Shown here in pieces: positions 16,928 to 24,186 of a stretch of 44,569 nucleotides of DNA. The DNA is taken from contig NZ_JBFTER010000032.1 in the NCBI RefSeq assembly GCF_047229345.1, positions 1-44,569 of the forward strand, in the 5' to 3' direction. A program made the translations under genes and the position numbers. This stretch comes from Cellulomonas_A sp047229345. GTDB taxonomy: Bacteria; Actinomycetota; Actinomycetes; Actinomycetales; Cellulomonadaceae. Below the pieces are notes generated by a model, which saw only the letters and a list, made by a program, of their open reading frames with translations, was not told where the DNA came from and did no database searches. The first letter of the stretch is position 1; each line of letters starts with the position of its first letter.

Positions 16928-17601
16928 CGCGCGTCCTGGTCGTCGAGGACGAGCCGGCGCTCGCGCGCGCGCTGGCGGTCACGCTGCGCGCCCACCACTA
17001 CGACGCGCTCGTGGCGCACACCGGTGCCGCGGGGCTCGAGGCGGTGGCGAGCAAGCACCCGGACCTCGTGGTGCTCGACCTCGGGCTGCCCGACCTCGAC
17101 GGCCTCGACGTGCTCCGGGCGCTGCGGGCCTGGTCGGGCGTGCCCGTCGTGGTGCTCTCGGCCCGCCGGACGAGCGACGACAAGGTCGAGGCGCTCGACG
17201 CCGGTGCCGACGACTACGTCACCAAGCCGTTCGGCATGGACGAGCTGCTGGCGCGGCTGCGCGCGGCCGTGCGCCGGCGCCCCCAGGAGGACCAGCCGCC
17301 CGTCGTGACCACGGCGGCGTTCACCGTCGACCTCGCCGCGCGGCGGGTGCGCCGGGCCGACGGCGAGCCCGTCCGGCTCACGCCCACCGAGTGGCACATG
17401 CTCGAGGTGCTCGCGCGCAACGTCGGCAAGGTCGTCGGGCGGCGCGAGCTGCTGCACGAGCTCCGCGGGCCGCAGCTCGACCGGGAGACCCACTACCTGC
17501 GCGTCTACGTCGCCCAGCTGCGGCGCAAGCTCGAGCCCGAGCCGGCGCACCCGCGCCACCTGCTCACCGAGCCCGGGATGGGGTACCGGCTGGAGCCCTG
17601 A
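16924..17601 (+). CDS. kdpE: KdpE, OmpR-type response regulator
   Basis: The DNA-binding partner of KdpD, 225 residues. The receiver domain has the acidic pocket VVEDE (Glu8, Asp9), the phosphorylated Asp52 in VVLDLGLPDLDG, and Lys101 in VTKPFG. The C-terminal winged helix runs from about residue 130 (LTPTEWHMLEVLARN, then HYLRVYVAQLRRKLE and the wing LLTEPGMGYRL). Its GTG start overlaps the kdpD stop by 4 bases. It is the last gene of the operon. It should bind the kdp promoter upstream of 9811, although I cannot identify the site. Confidence 0.97.
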   Translation: MTRVLVVEDEPALARALAVTLRAHHYDALVAHTGAAGLEAVASKHPDLVVLDLGLPDLDGLDVLRALRAWSGVPVVVLSARRTSDDKVEALDAGADDYVTKPFGMDELLARLRAAVRRRPQEDQPPVVTTAAFTVDLAARRVRRADGEPVRLTPTEWHMLEVLARNVGKVVGRRELLHELRGPQLDRETHYLRVYVAQLRRKLEPEPAHPRHLLTEPGMGYRLEP

Positions 17602-17699
17602 GGGCGTGCGGCCCGCCGCAGCCGGGGCCCGGCGTCACGCCGGAGGCCGGCTCGGCGGCACGCCGCAACGCCCGCGGTCGGCGGGCACGACCCGGCCGC

Positions 17700-18209
17700 T
17701 CACCAGCCGCGCAGCGCGGGCCCGTCCTCGCGGTACGTCTCGAACAGCGCGCGCTCCTCGGCGGTGAACGCGCGCGCCGTGTGGGTCGCGTGGTCGAGCT
17801 GCACCATGCGCGAGCGCGCCCGCAGGTAGACCGTCCCGGGGTCGGCGACGTCGACGATCTCGTACGCGAAGTCGACGGACGAGGTGCCGATCCGCGGGAC
17901 CCAGACCTCGACCGCGAACGGCGCGGGGCGGAACGTCAGCGGGGCGAGGTAGTCGATCTCGTGCTTGACGACCACGAGGAGCGACGCGGTGAGTGCGCCG
18001 TGCTCGTCGACGCCCATGACGGGGAACAGCGTGAAGCGCGCGTCGTCGAGGTAGCGCAGGTAGGCGGCGTTGTTGACGTGGCCGAAGAGGTCGACGTCGG
18101 ACCAGCGGACCTGCATGACGACCCGGCCGCGGTGGGGGCGCCCGGTCGGCCCGGGCGAGGGCTCCGGAGCGAGCTCGTGGGGTGGCACGTGGGGCGGTTC
18201 GTGGGACAC
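17700..18209 (-). CDS. Acyl-CoA thioesterase, hot-dog fold (4HBT type)
   Basis: A 169-residue hot-dog-fold thioesterase that would hydrolyse acyl-CoA thioesters. The segment VRWSDVDLFGHVNNAAYLRYL matches the 4HBT/YbgC signature, with Asp and the HVNNxxYLRY helix. The first ~30 residues are Pro/His-rich and may not be part of the fold; ATG 18116 (MQVRWSD) is the alternative start. GTG 18209 follows the phosphatase stop by 9 bases, with AGGGTGA upstream, so the two genes are probably co-transcribed. The acyl chain cannot be predicted. Confidence 0.9.
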   Translation of the reverse strand: MSHEPPHVPPHELAPEPSPGPTGRPHRGRVVMQVRWSDVDLFGHVNNAAYLRYLDDARFTLFPVMGVDEHGALTASLLVVVKHEIDYLAPLTFRPAPFAVEVWVPRIGTSSVDFAYEIVDVADPGTVYLRARSRMVQLDHATHTARAFTAEERALFETYREDGPALRGW

Positions 18210-18218
18210 CGCGTCACC

Positions 18219-19895
18219 CTAGTCGCGGGCGCGCAGGGCGATGAGCGCGACGTCGTCCTCGTGCCCGTGCGACTGGCGCGCGAGCAGCGTGCTGCACAGC
18301 TCCTCGAGCGAGAGCGCCCCGAGCGCGGTCGCGTTGCGCCGGAGCCGCGCGAGACCGGCGCCGAGGTGCTCGTCCCGGCGCTCGACGAGCCCATCGGTGT
18401 AGAGCACGAGCGTCGAGCCGGGCGGCAGCACGTGCTCGTGGTCGTGCCGGCTGGTCCCGGCCCGGACCCCCAGCAGCAGGTCGGGCGTGCTGTCCAGGTG
18501 CTCGACGTGCCCGTCGGCGTGCAGCAGGAGCGGCGGCGGGTGGCCCGCGCTCGACCAGCGCAGGGTGCGGGGACCGCCACCCGTCCCCTCGGTCACGGTC
18601 GCGAGGACCGCCGTGGCGACGGCGTCGACGACGAGGTCACGCAGCGCGCGGTCGAGCGCCTCGAGGACCGCGGCGGGCGGGCCCACCACGGCGTGCGCGA
18701 CACCGCGCAGGACGTTGCGCACCTGCGCCATGTGGACCGCCGCCTGGTGGTCGTGCCCGGCGACGTCCCCGATGACGAGGCACAGGGTGTCGTCGCCGAC
18801 CCGGAACGCGTCGTACCAGTCGCCGCCGACCTGGGCCTCGTCGGCGGCCGGGACGTAGCGGGCGGCGAGCTCGAGGTCCGCCGACGTCGGGAGATCCGCG
18901 AGCAGCGAGCGCTGCAGGCCCTCGGCGATGCGGGCGACCCGGCGGGCCGCCGCGCGCTCGGCCTCGAGGGCCTGGAGCCGGTGCAGCGCCTGCGCGCACT
19001 GCGACGCGAAGGTCTCGAGGAGCGCGAGCCGCCCCTCGCCGAACTCCTGCGGGGCGTCCCACCCGGCCGTGAGGACGCCGACGACCCGGCCGCCGATGCG
19101 CAGCGGGACGCTGACGAACGCCTGCGAGCCGGTGACCTCGACGACCTCGGCCATCTCCGGGGAGAAGGCGACGGCCTCCTCGCGGTTGCGCACGAGCACG
19201 CGCTGACCCGTGGTCGCGGCGACGGCCACGGGCAGCCGCGCGGTCACCGGGAGCCGGCCGTACCCCGCCTGCGCGTCCGGCCCGTAGCTCGAGGTGACGT
19301 AGGACAGCAGCGTCGTGTCGTCGTCGGGGTCGAGCACCGCGACCGCGCCGCCGTCGCAGCCGAGCACCGGCAGCCCCTGCTCGGCGACGGCGGTCAGGAG
19401 CTCGGTCAGGGTGTCGGCCTCGGCGAGGCCGAGCGCGACCTCCGCGACCCCGGCGAGCCGCCGGGCGGCGAGGTCGCGGGCCTCCTCCGCCTCGCGGCGC
19501 GCGGTGATGTCGAGGAAGTAGAGCGCGAGCCCCTCGCCGTCGGGGCTCACCCGCACCTCGTACCAGGCGTCGAGCGGCGCCGGGTAGTAGCCGACGACGG
19601 TCGCGCGCCGGCCGGTGCGCCGCACGTCGCGGTACGTCGTCTCGAGCTCGGAGCCGGCGAGGAGGGGGAACCGCTGCCAGAGGTCGGCCCCGACGAGGTC
19701 GTCCCGGTGGACCGCCAGCAGCTGCTCGGCCTGCGCGTTCGCGTAGGCGATGCGCCACCCGGCGTCGATCGCCAGGTAGCCGACCGACATCTGCTCGAGC
19801 AGGTGCGACGCCCGGTCCTCGCTGCGGCGCCCGACCGGCGGGCCGGGCTCGTGGGCGGCCGAGGCGTGCGGGTGGTCCAGGCCGCGCTCGGTCAT
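18219..19895 (-). CDS. PAS-GAF-SpoIIE (PP2C-type) serine phosphatase
   Basis: A multidomain phosphatase of the type that dephosphorylates anti-sigma-factor antagonists (RsbU/SpoIIE family), 558 residues. Residues ~30-140 form a PAS domain (GYLAIDAGWRIAYANAQAEQ). Residues ~145-320 form a GAF domain (FVSVPLRIGGRVVGVLTAGW). Residues ~345-558 form the PP2C domain, with metal-binding Asp residues in VGGDWYDAF, VIGDVAGHDHQAA, LYTDGLVERR and EDDVALIALR. ATG 19895 was chosen because the upstream 28 codons are Arg-rich and lack a ribosome site. No sigma factor, anti-sigma factor or antagonist lies nearby, so its partner is encoded elsewhere. It shares an operon with the thioesterase. Confidence 0.93.
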   Translation of the reverse strand: MTERGLDHPHASAAHEPGPPVGRRSEDRASHLLEQMSVGYLAIDAGWRIAYANAQAEQLLAVHRDDLVGADLWQRFPLLAGSELETTYRDVRRTGRRATVVGYYPAPLDAWYEVRVSPDGEGLALYFLDITARREAEEARDLAARRLAGVAEVALGLAEADTLTELLTAVAEQGLPVLGCDGGAVAVLDPDDDTTLLSYVTSSYGPDAQAGYGRLPVTARLPVAVAATTGQRVLVRNREEAVAFSPEMAEVVEVTGSQAFVSVPLRIGGRVVGVLTAGWDAPQEFGEGRLALLETFASQCAQALHRLQALEAERAAARRVARIAEGLQRSLLADLPTSADLELAARYVPAADEAQVGGDWYDAFRVGDDTLCLVIGDVAGHDHQAAVHMAQVRNVLRGVAHAVVGPPAAVLEALDRALRDLVVDAVATAVLATVTEGTGGGPRTLRWSSAGHPPPLLLHADGHVEHLDSTPDLLLGVRAGTSRHDHEHVLPPGSTLVLYTDGLVERRDEHLGAGLARLRRNATALGALSLEELCSTLLARQSHGHEDDVALIALRARD

Positions 19896-20030
19896 CGTCC
19901 CCGCCCTCGCTGCCGGGAGCGGGACGGCGATGCACCGACGACGCGTCTTCCCGGACCTGGCGAGCGTACCCGTGGCCACCCACGCCGCCCGCCCGCTGCC
20001 GCACCGCGCGCACGCGTCCCGCCCGGGATC

Positions 20031-20060
20031 TTGTCACGCAAGTCTGCACTTGCCTATGGT
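20031..20060 (+). promoter_or_regulatory. Leaderless promoter with built-in operator for the ArsR gene
   Basis: -35 TTGTCA (20031-20036) and -10 TATGGT (20055-20060) are 18 bases apart, and the ATG at 20067 is six bases after the -10, as expected for a leaderless transcript. Between the boxes lies the perfect inverted repeat GCAAGT-CTGC-ACTTGC (20038-20053). This is where an autorepressor would block RNA polymerase. Confidence 0.75.
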
Positions 20061-20066
20061 GAGGAC

Positions 20067-20363
20067 ATGGCCGACGAGGTGTACCGGGCGATCGCGGACC
20101 CGACGCGGCGCGCGATCCTCGACGAGCTCGTCGACCGTGACGGGCAGTCGCTGTTCGAGATCTGCACCCGGCTCACCATGAAGCACGGCCTCGGCTCGAC
20201 GCGGCAGGCCGTCTCGCAGCACCTCGACGTGCTCGAGCAGGCCGGCCTCGTCACCGCGCGTCGCGACGGCCGGTACAAGTTCCACCACCTCGACACCCGC
20301 CCGCTAGCGCAGATCGGCGAGCGGTGGCCGCAACCGTCACCCGAGGTCACGCCCGACCCCTGA
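20067..20363 (+). CDS. ArsR-family winged-helix regulator
   Basis: A small repressor of 98 residues. ADPTRRAILDEL is the signature of the SdpR/ArsR-like branch. The recognition helix region is STRQAVSQHLDVLEQAGLV and the wing is ARRDGRYKFHHLD. No metal-binding CxC motif is present, so it is probably not a metal sensor. It appears leaderless, with its own operator in the spacer of the promoter. It is followed 81 bases later by a VOC protein on the same strand, a pairing that is common in actinobacteria, so it probably controls itself and that gene. Confidence 0.9.
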   Translation: MADEVYRAIADPTRRAILDELVDRDGQSLFEICTRLTMKHGLGSTRQAVSQHLDVLEQAGLVTARRDGRYKFHHLDTRPLAQIGERWPQPSPEVTPDP

Positions 20364-20444
20364 CCCCGCACCCACCCGGCGCCGCCGACGTCCCGCACCA
20401 CCACGCCCGCACGACCCGAGCACCGCCACCCGAGAGGACCCACC

Positions 20445-20828
20445 ATGCCCCGGATCCAGTTCAGCAGCATCTACGTCGACGACCAGCAGAAGGGCCTCGA
20501 CTTCTACACCGACGTGCTCGGCTTCATCGTCAAGAACGACATCCCGATGGGCCAGTACCGCTGGATCACGCTCGTGTCCGCGGACGACCCGAACGGCCCC
20601 GAGCTCGTGCTCGAGCCGGCCGCGCACCCCGCGGTGGCGCCGTACCGGTCGGCGCTCGTCGGCGACGGCATCCCCATGACGGCGTTCGCGGTCGAGGACG
20701 TCCAGGCGACGTACGAGCGGCTCGTCGCCGCGGGCGTGCGGTTCGTCCAGGAGCCCGTGCAGATGGGTCCGGTCACGACCACGGTGCTCGACGACACGTG
20801 CGGGAACCTCATCCAGCTCGCGGGCTGA
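20445..20828 (+). CDS. VOC-superfamily protein (glyoxalase/bleomycin-resistance fold)
   Basis: A 127-residue protein with two beta-alpha-beta-beta-beta VOC modules: FSSIYVDDQQKGLDFYTDVL in the first, and AFAVEDVQATYERLVAAGVRF with CGNLIQLAG in the second. Members include glyoxalase I, ring-cleaving dioxygenases and drug-binding proteins; this one cannot be assigned a substrate. ATG 20445 has GAGAGGA upstream. It is the likely target of the ArsR regulator before it and is followed by a strong hairpin. Confidence 0.9.
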   Translation: MPRIQFSSIYVDDQQKGLDFYTDVLGFIVKNDIPMGQYRWITLVSADDPNGPELVLEPAAHPAVAPYRSALVGDGIPMTAFAVEDVQATYERLVAAGVRFVQEPVQMGPVTTTVLDDTCGNLIQLAG

Positions 20829-20837
20829 CGCCGTGCG

Positions 20838-20871
20838 CGGGTGGCGCCCGGCAGGGACCGGGCGCCACCCG
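20838..20871 (+). terminator. Hairpin terminator after the ArsR/VOC operon
   Basis: A perfect 14-bp stem (20838-20851 with 20858-20871) has a 6-base loop and starts 10 bases after the VOC stop. Confidence 0.8.
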
Positions 20872-21037
20872 ATCGGCGGTCCTCCGTGCGGGGGACCGGC
20901 CCTGCGGACCCTTGTCCGCTTTGTCCGGGCTCTCCTACGGTCCCCGTGGCCGGGTGGTGCCGGTCACACCTCGTGGGCACCGTCCGGGACGTGTGAGCGA
21001 TCACCCGGTCGGACCTGTCCCCCGACGAGGAGAACTC

Positions 21038-22021
21038 GTGCACCAGCTCACGCCGCCCGCAGCACCGTCCCGACCTCGCGCCGCCCGCCGTCTCCGACGG
21101 ACCCTCGCCGCCGCCCTCGCCCTCGTGGCGATGTCCGGCGCCCTCTCCACGCTCGCCGCCCCCGGCGCGGCCGCGGCGCCGGCCTGCTCGGACGTCGAGG
21201 TGCTGTTCGCGCGCGGCACGGGCGAGGCGCCCGGCCTGGGCGTCCTCGGCACCCCGTTCGTGCGGTCCCTCACGACCGCCCTGAGCGACCGCACCGTCAC
21301 CTCCTGGGCGGTCGACTACGCCGCGGAGTCGTCCCAGAGGAGCGCGGGCCCCGGCGCCACGGCGCTCACCAACCACCTCACCGCGACGGCGGCCGCGTGC
21401 CCCGGGACGCGGTTCGTGCTCGGCGGCTACTCGCAGGGCGCCACGGTCGTCGACATCGCGCTCGGGATCCGCACCGGCACGACGACGGGCACCGCGATCC
21501 CCGCGGCGGTCGAGCCCCGCGTCGCCGCGGTCGTCGTCTTCGGCAACCCCCTCGGGATCAGCGGCCGCACGATCGCCACGGCGAGCCCGACGTACGCGGC
21601 CCGTGCGCGCGACTTCTGCGCGACCGGCGACCCGGTGTGCGGCGGCGGCTCGTCGTTCGCCGCCCACCTCGCGTACCGCACGAACGGCGACGTGACCAAG
21701 GGCGTCGACTTCGCGGCCGCACTCGTGCGCGCGACGGCTGTCCCGACGGTCCCGGGCACGCCCACGCCCTCCCCGACGGCGCCCGGCACCCCGACCCCGG
21801 TCCCGACGACGAACCCCACGCCCGCGCCGTCCCCCACGGCTCCGGCCGCGGCGTGCGTGCGGACCAGCACGCGCGCGCACGTCGACGCCGGGCGTGCCGA
21901 GCGGCGCCTCGGCGTCGCGTACGCGATCGGCAGCGGCGACCGGCTCGGCCGGGTCAGCAGCTTCGTGCGCGCGTCGGTGCAGCAGACCGGTGACGGCTGG
22001 GAGCGCGTGCTGTCCTGCTGA
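21038..22021 (+). CDS. Secreted cutinase with C-terminal Cys-bounded module
   Basis: A secreted serine esterase, 327 residues from GTG 21038 (GAGGAG six bases upstream). A Sec signal peptide spans about residues 1-47 (Arg-rich start, then LAAALALVAMSGALSTLA). The cutinase domain (about 49-235) has CSDVEVLFARGTGE and the triad Ser132 in GYSQG, Asp198 in CATGDPVC and His210 in FAAHLAY. A Pro/Thr linker (236-270) leads to a ~55-residue end domain (273-327) that begins and ends with Cys and carries AHVDAGRA, AYAIGSGDRLG and WERVLSC. Likely substrates are cutin, polyesters or acetylated plant polymers. It is a single gene ending at a strong terminator. Confidence 0.93.
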   Translation: MHQLTPPAAPSRPRAARRLRRTLAAALALVAMSGALSTLAAPGAAAAPACSDVEVLFARGTGEAPGLGVLGTPFVRSLTTALSDRTVTSWAVDYAAESSQRSAGPGATALTNHLTATAAACPGTRFVLGGYSQGATVVDIALGIRTGTTTGTAIPAAVEPRVAAVVVFGNPLGISGRTIATASPTYAARARDFCATGDPVCGGGSSFAAHLAYRTNGDVTKGVDFAAALVRATAVPTVPGTPTPSPTAPGTPTPVPTTNPTPAPSPTAPAAACVRTSTRAHVDAGRAERRLGVAYAIGSGDRLGRVSSFVRASVQQTGDGWERVLSC

Positions 22022-22068
22022 CCGGCGGGAGCACCGCGGGCGTCTCCCCGGCGCACCGCTGAGGGACC

Positions 22069-22104
22069 ACGAGGGCTGCGGCGCGGGTGCGCCGCAGCCC
22101 TCGT
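22069..22104 (+). terminator. Hairpin terminator after the cutinase
   Basis: A perfect 16-bp stem (22069-22084 with 22089-22104) encloses the loop GGGT. It starts 48 bases after the stop codon. Confidence 0.85.
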
Positions 22105-22553
22105 CGCTCGTCCGGGCACCGTCGCCGCGTGCCACCGTCGTCCGCGGAGCACCTCGACGTGGCCCGGGTCGCGCGGGCCCGGGTCGCACCTCCCCAGGCA
22201 CCGGCGTGGGCGCGTGGCCGCCCGTCTCACGCGCGTCCATGATCCGGACACCTCTGGCGCACGGTCGGAGGCGGGAGCACGATCCCTCGCGTGACCTCCT
22301 GGCCGACCGCACCGCGCAGCGCCTCCCGCGCTGCCGCGTGCGCGCGGGCCTGTACCTGTCGCTAGCCGGGAGGCTCCGCGGTCCCGCCGGACCGGCCCGC
22401 CCACGCTGGGCCCGCTCGACTCCGGACCGACCCTGCCGTCGCACGGCACGGCACCCCTGACCGCCCCTCCCGGCGCCCGTCCACCCTCGCGAGCCACCGC
22501 TCGCCCGCGCACCTGCGCACCGGACACCCGCCCCAGGTCAGGAGAGCTCCCGC
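22105..22553. other. Gene-free stretch upstream of the yeiH-type operon
   Basis: About 450 bases have no convincing reading frame. The only clear pattern is an 11-bp direct repeat GCCCGGGTCGC at 22162-22172 and 22177-22187 (period 15). The promoter of the exporter operon must be here, but I could not place its boxes, and I see no known riboswitch. Confidence 0.5.
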
Positions 22554-22718
22554 ATGGCCACCCCGCACACCCCCAGCCCTGCCGATCCCACCGGCACCGC
22601 GTCCCCCGACGAGACGCGCCGCTTCCACCTCAACGAGGACTGGGCGGCCACCGTCGTCGGCCTCGTGCTGCTCGGCCTCGTCCTCACCGGCGTCCTCGGC
22701 GCCGACGTGGTGCCGTGA
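22554..22718 (+). CDS. 54-aa membrane peptide coupled to the YeiH exporter
   Basis: A peptide starting at ATG 22554 with AGGAG about 9 bases upstream. The first ~25 residues are Pro/Thr-rich and cytosolic. Then FHLNEDWAATVVGLVLLGLV begins a single membrane helix that ends the protein. Its TGA overlaps the ATG of the exporter gene (TGATG at 22716-22720), so translation is coupled. In many full-length YeiH-type proteins a segment resembling LSEDWxAVVIGLVLL forms the first membrane helix. This looks like that helix encoded as a separate gene. Confidence 0.75.
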   Translation: MATPHTPSPADPTGTASPDETRRFHLNEDWAATVVGLVLLGLVLTGVLGADVVP

Positions 22719-23950
22719 TGAGCGCGACGACCCGCCCCGGCACCGGCCCCGAGCAGCCCCGCACCCCGGCGGACGACCGGTCCACGGACTCGACGGCCGT
22801 CACCACCACCGACGCTCACGCCGCCGCGCCCGACGGCACCGGCAGCACCGCGGACACCGACGCGGAGCGCCGACCGACGCCCGCGGCCGTCGTCGGCGGG
22901 CTCGTGCTCGTCGTCGCGCTCGCGGCGCTCACGCGCTACCTCGAGCAGAACGTGCCCGTGTGGACCGAGGGGACGCCGCTCGGCGGCGTCGCGAAGTCCG
23001 TCGAGTTCCCGGTCTACGCGATCGCCCTCGGGCTGCTCGGCAACGCCGCGCTGCTCGCGCTCAACCAGCGCGACCGGCTCGCTGCGGCGTTCCGCACCGA
23101 GTTCTTCATCAAGACCGGCGTCGTGCTGCTCGGCGCGTCGGTCAACCTCAGCCTCATCGTCTCGGCCGCGCTGCCGGCGATCGCGCAGGCACTGCTGCTC
23201 ATCGCCTCGGTCTTCCTGTTCACGTGGTGGATCGGCGGCCGCGCCGGGCTCGACGACAAGCTGCGCGCCCTGCTCGCGTCCGCGGTGTCGATCTGCGGCG
23301 TGAGCGCGGCGATCTCGGCGGCCGGCGCGGTGCAGGCGAAGCGCGAGCAGCTCGCGTACGCGGCGAGCCTCGTGATCGTCTTCGCGCTGCCGTCGATCTT
23401 CCTGCTGCCGTGGCTCGCGGGGCTGCTCGACCTGTCCCCCGCGGTGACCGGCGCCTGGATCGGCGGCAACATCGACACCACGGCAGCCGTCGCCGCGGCC
23501 GGGTCGATCGCGGGCGAGGACGTCCTCGCGCTCGCGACCATCGTGAAGTCGACGCAGAACGCGCTGATCGGCGTCGTCGCGATCGCCCTCACCGCGTACT
23601 TCGCGTTCCGGGTCGAGCGTCGGCCCGACGCGCAAGCCCCCGGCGTCGGCGAGATCTGGCGACGCTTCCCGAAGTTCGTGCTCGGCTTCCTCGCGGCGTC
23701 GGTGATCGCGACCGTGTACCTCGCGCAGGTCGGCGCCGACGCGGGCAAGCCGGTCATCGCCGTCGTGAACGACCTGCGGACGCTCTTCTTCATCCTCGCG
23801 TTCGTCAGCATCGGCCTGGAGTTCCGGGCGAAGGCCCTCAAGGACGCCGGGTGGCGACCCGTGGGTGTCTTCGCCGCCGCGACGGCGTTCAACCTCGTCG
23901 CCGGGCTCGCGTTCGCGAGCGTGCTGTTCCGGGGCTTCGAGCTGGGCTGA
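22718..23950 (+). CDS. YeiH-family putative sulfate/anion exporter (UPF0324)
   Basis: A polytopic membrane protein of 410 residues from the YeiH/UPF0324 family (Cons_hypoth698), annotated as putative sulfate exporters. About the first 50 residues are a Thr/Pro/Asp-rich cytosolic extension. Ten or so helices follow, with the family motifs KTGVVLLGASVNLSLI, SAVSICGVSAAISAAGAV, GAWIGGNIDTTAAVAAAG and STQNALIGVVAIALTAYF. ATG 22718 overlaps the stop of the 54-aa peptide; a GTG three bases upstream is possible. It ends before a strong hairpin. The transported anion is not certain for this family. Confidence 0.92.
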   Translation: MSATTRPGTGPEQPRTPADDRSTDSTAVTTTDAHAAAPDGTGSTADTDAERRPTPAAVVGGLVLVVALAALTRYLEQNVPVWTEGTPLGGVAKSVEFPVYAIALGLLGNAALLALNQRDRLAAAFRTEFFIKTGVVLLGASVNLSLIVSAALPAIAQALLLIASVFLFTWWIGGRAGLDDKLRALLASAVSICGVSAAISAAGAVQAKREQLAYAASLVIVFALPSIFLLPWLAGLLDLSPAVTGAWIGGNIDTTAAVAAAGSIAGEDVLALATIVKSTQNALIGVVAIALTAYFAFRVERRPDAQAPGVGEIWRRFPKFVLGFLAASVIATVYLAQVGADAGKPVIAVVNDLRTLFFILAFVSIGLEFRAKALKDAGWRPVGVFAAATAFNLVAGLAFASVLFRGFELG

Positions 23951-24000
23951 CCCCGGTCCTGTCGCGGCCCGCTGCGCGCGGCCGGCCCGCCACCACCACG

Positions 24001-24054
24001 CACGACGAGGGCCACCGGCCGGGGAGTCCCCCGGCCGGTGGCCCTCGGGTCGTG
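24001..24054. terminator. Bidirectional hairpin terminator between convergent genes
   Basis: A perfect 19-bp core stem (24006-24024 with 24029-24047) has the loop AGTC, extended by CACGA/TCGTG after a 2-base bulge. It lies between the exporter gene and the convergent lipoprotein gene and could serve both. Confidence 0.85.
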
Positions 24055-24186
24055 TCGCCGGCGGTCACGGCCGGAGCCGAGACGGCGGTGCCGGCCGTCG
24101 CCGGGCGCCGCAGCCATGAGGACTCCGGCTCCGCGTGGCCGCCACGCGGCGGTGCCGGACTGCCGCCCGGGACGCGGAGTGCCCCC

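Noticed and set aside
17602..17699. Terminator after kdpE
   Set aside because: Only a 7-bp inverted repeat with a 1-base centre (17629-17643) is present, too weak to list.
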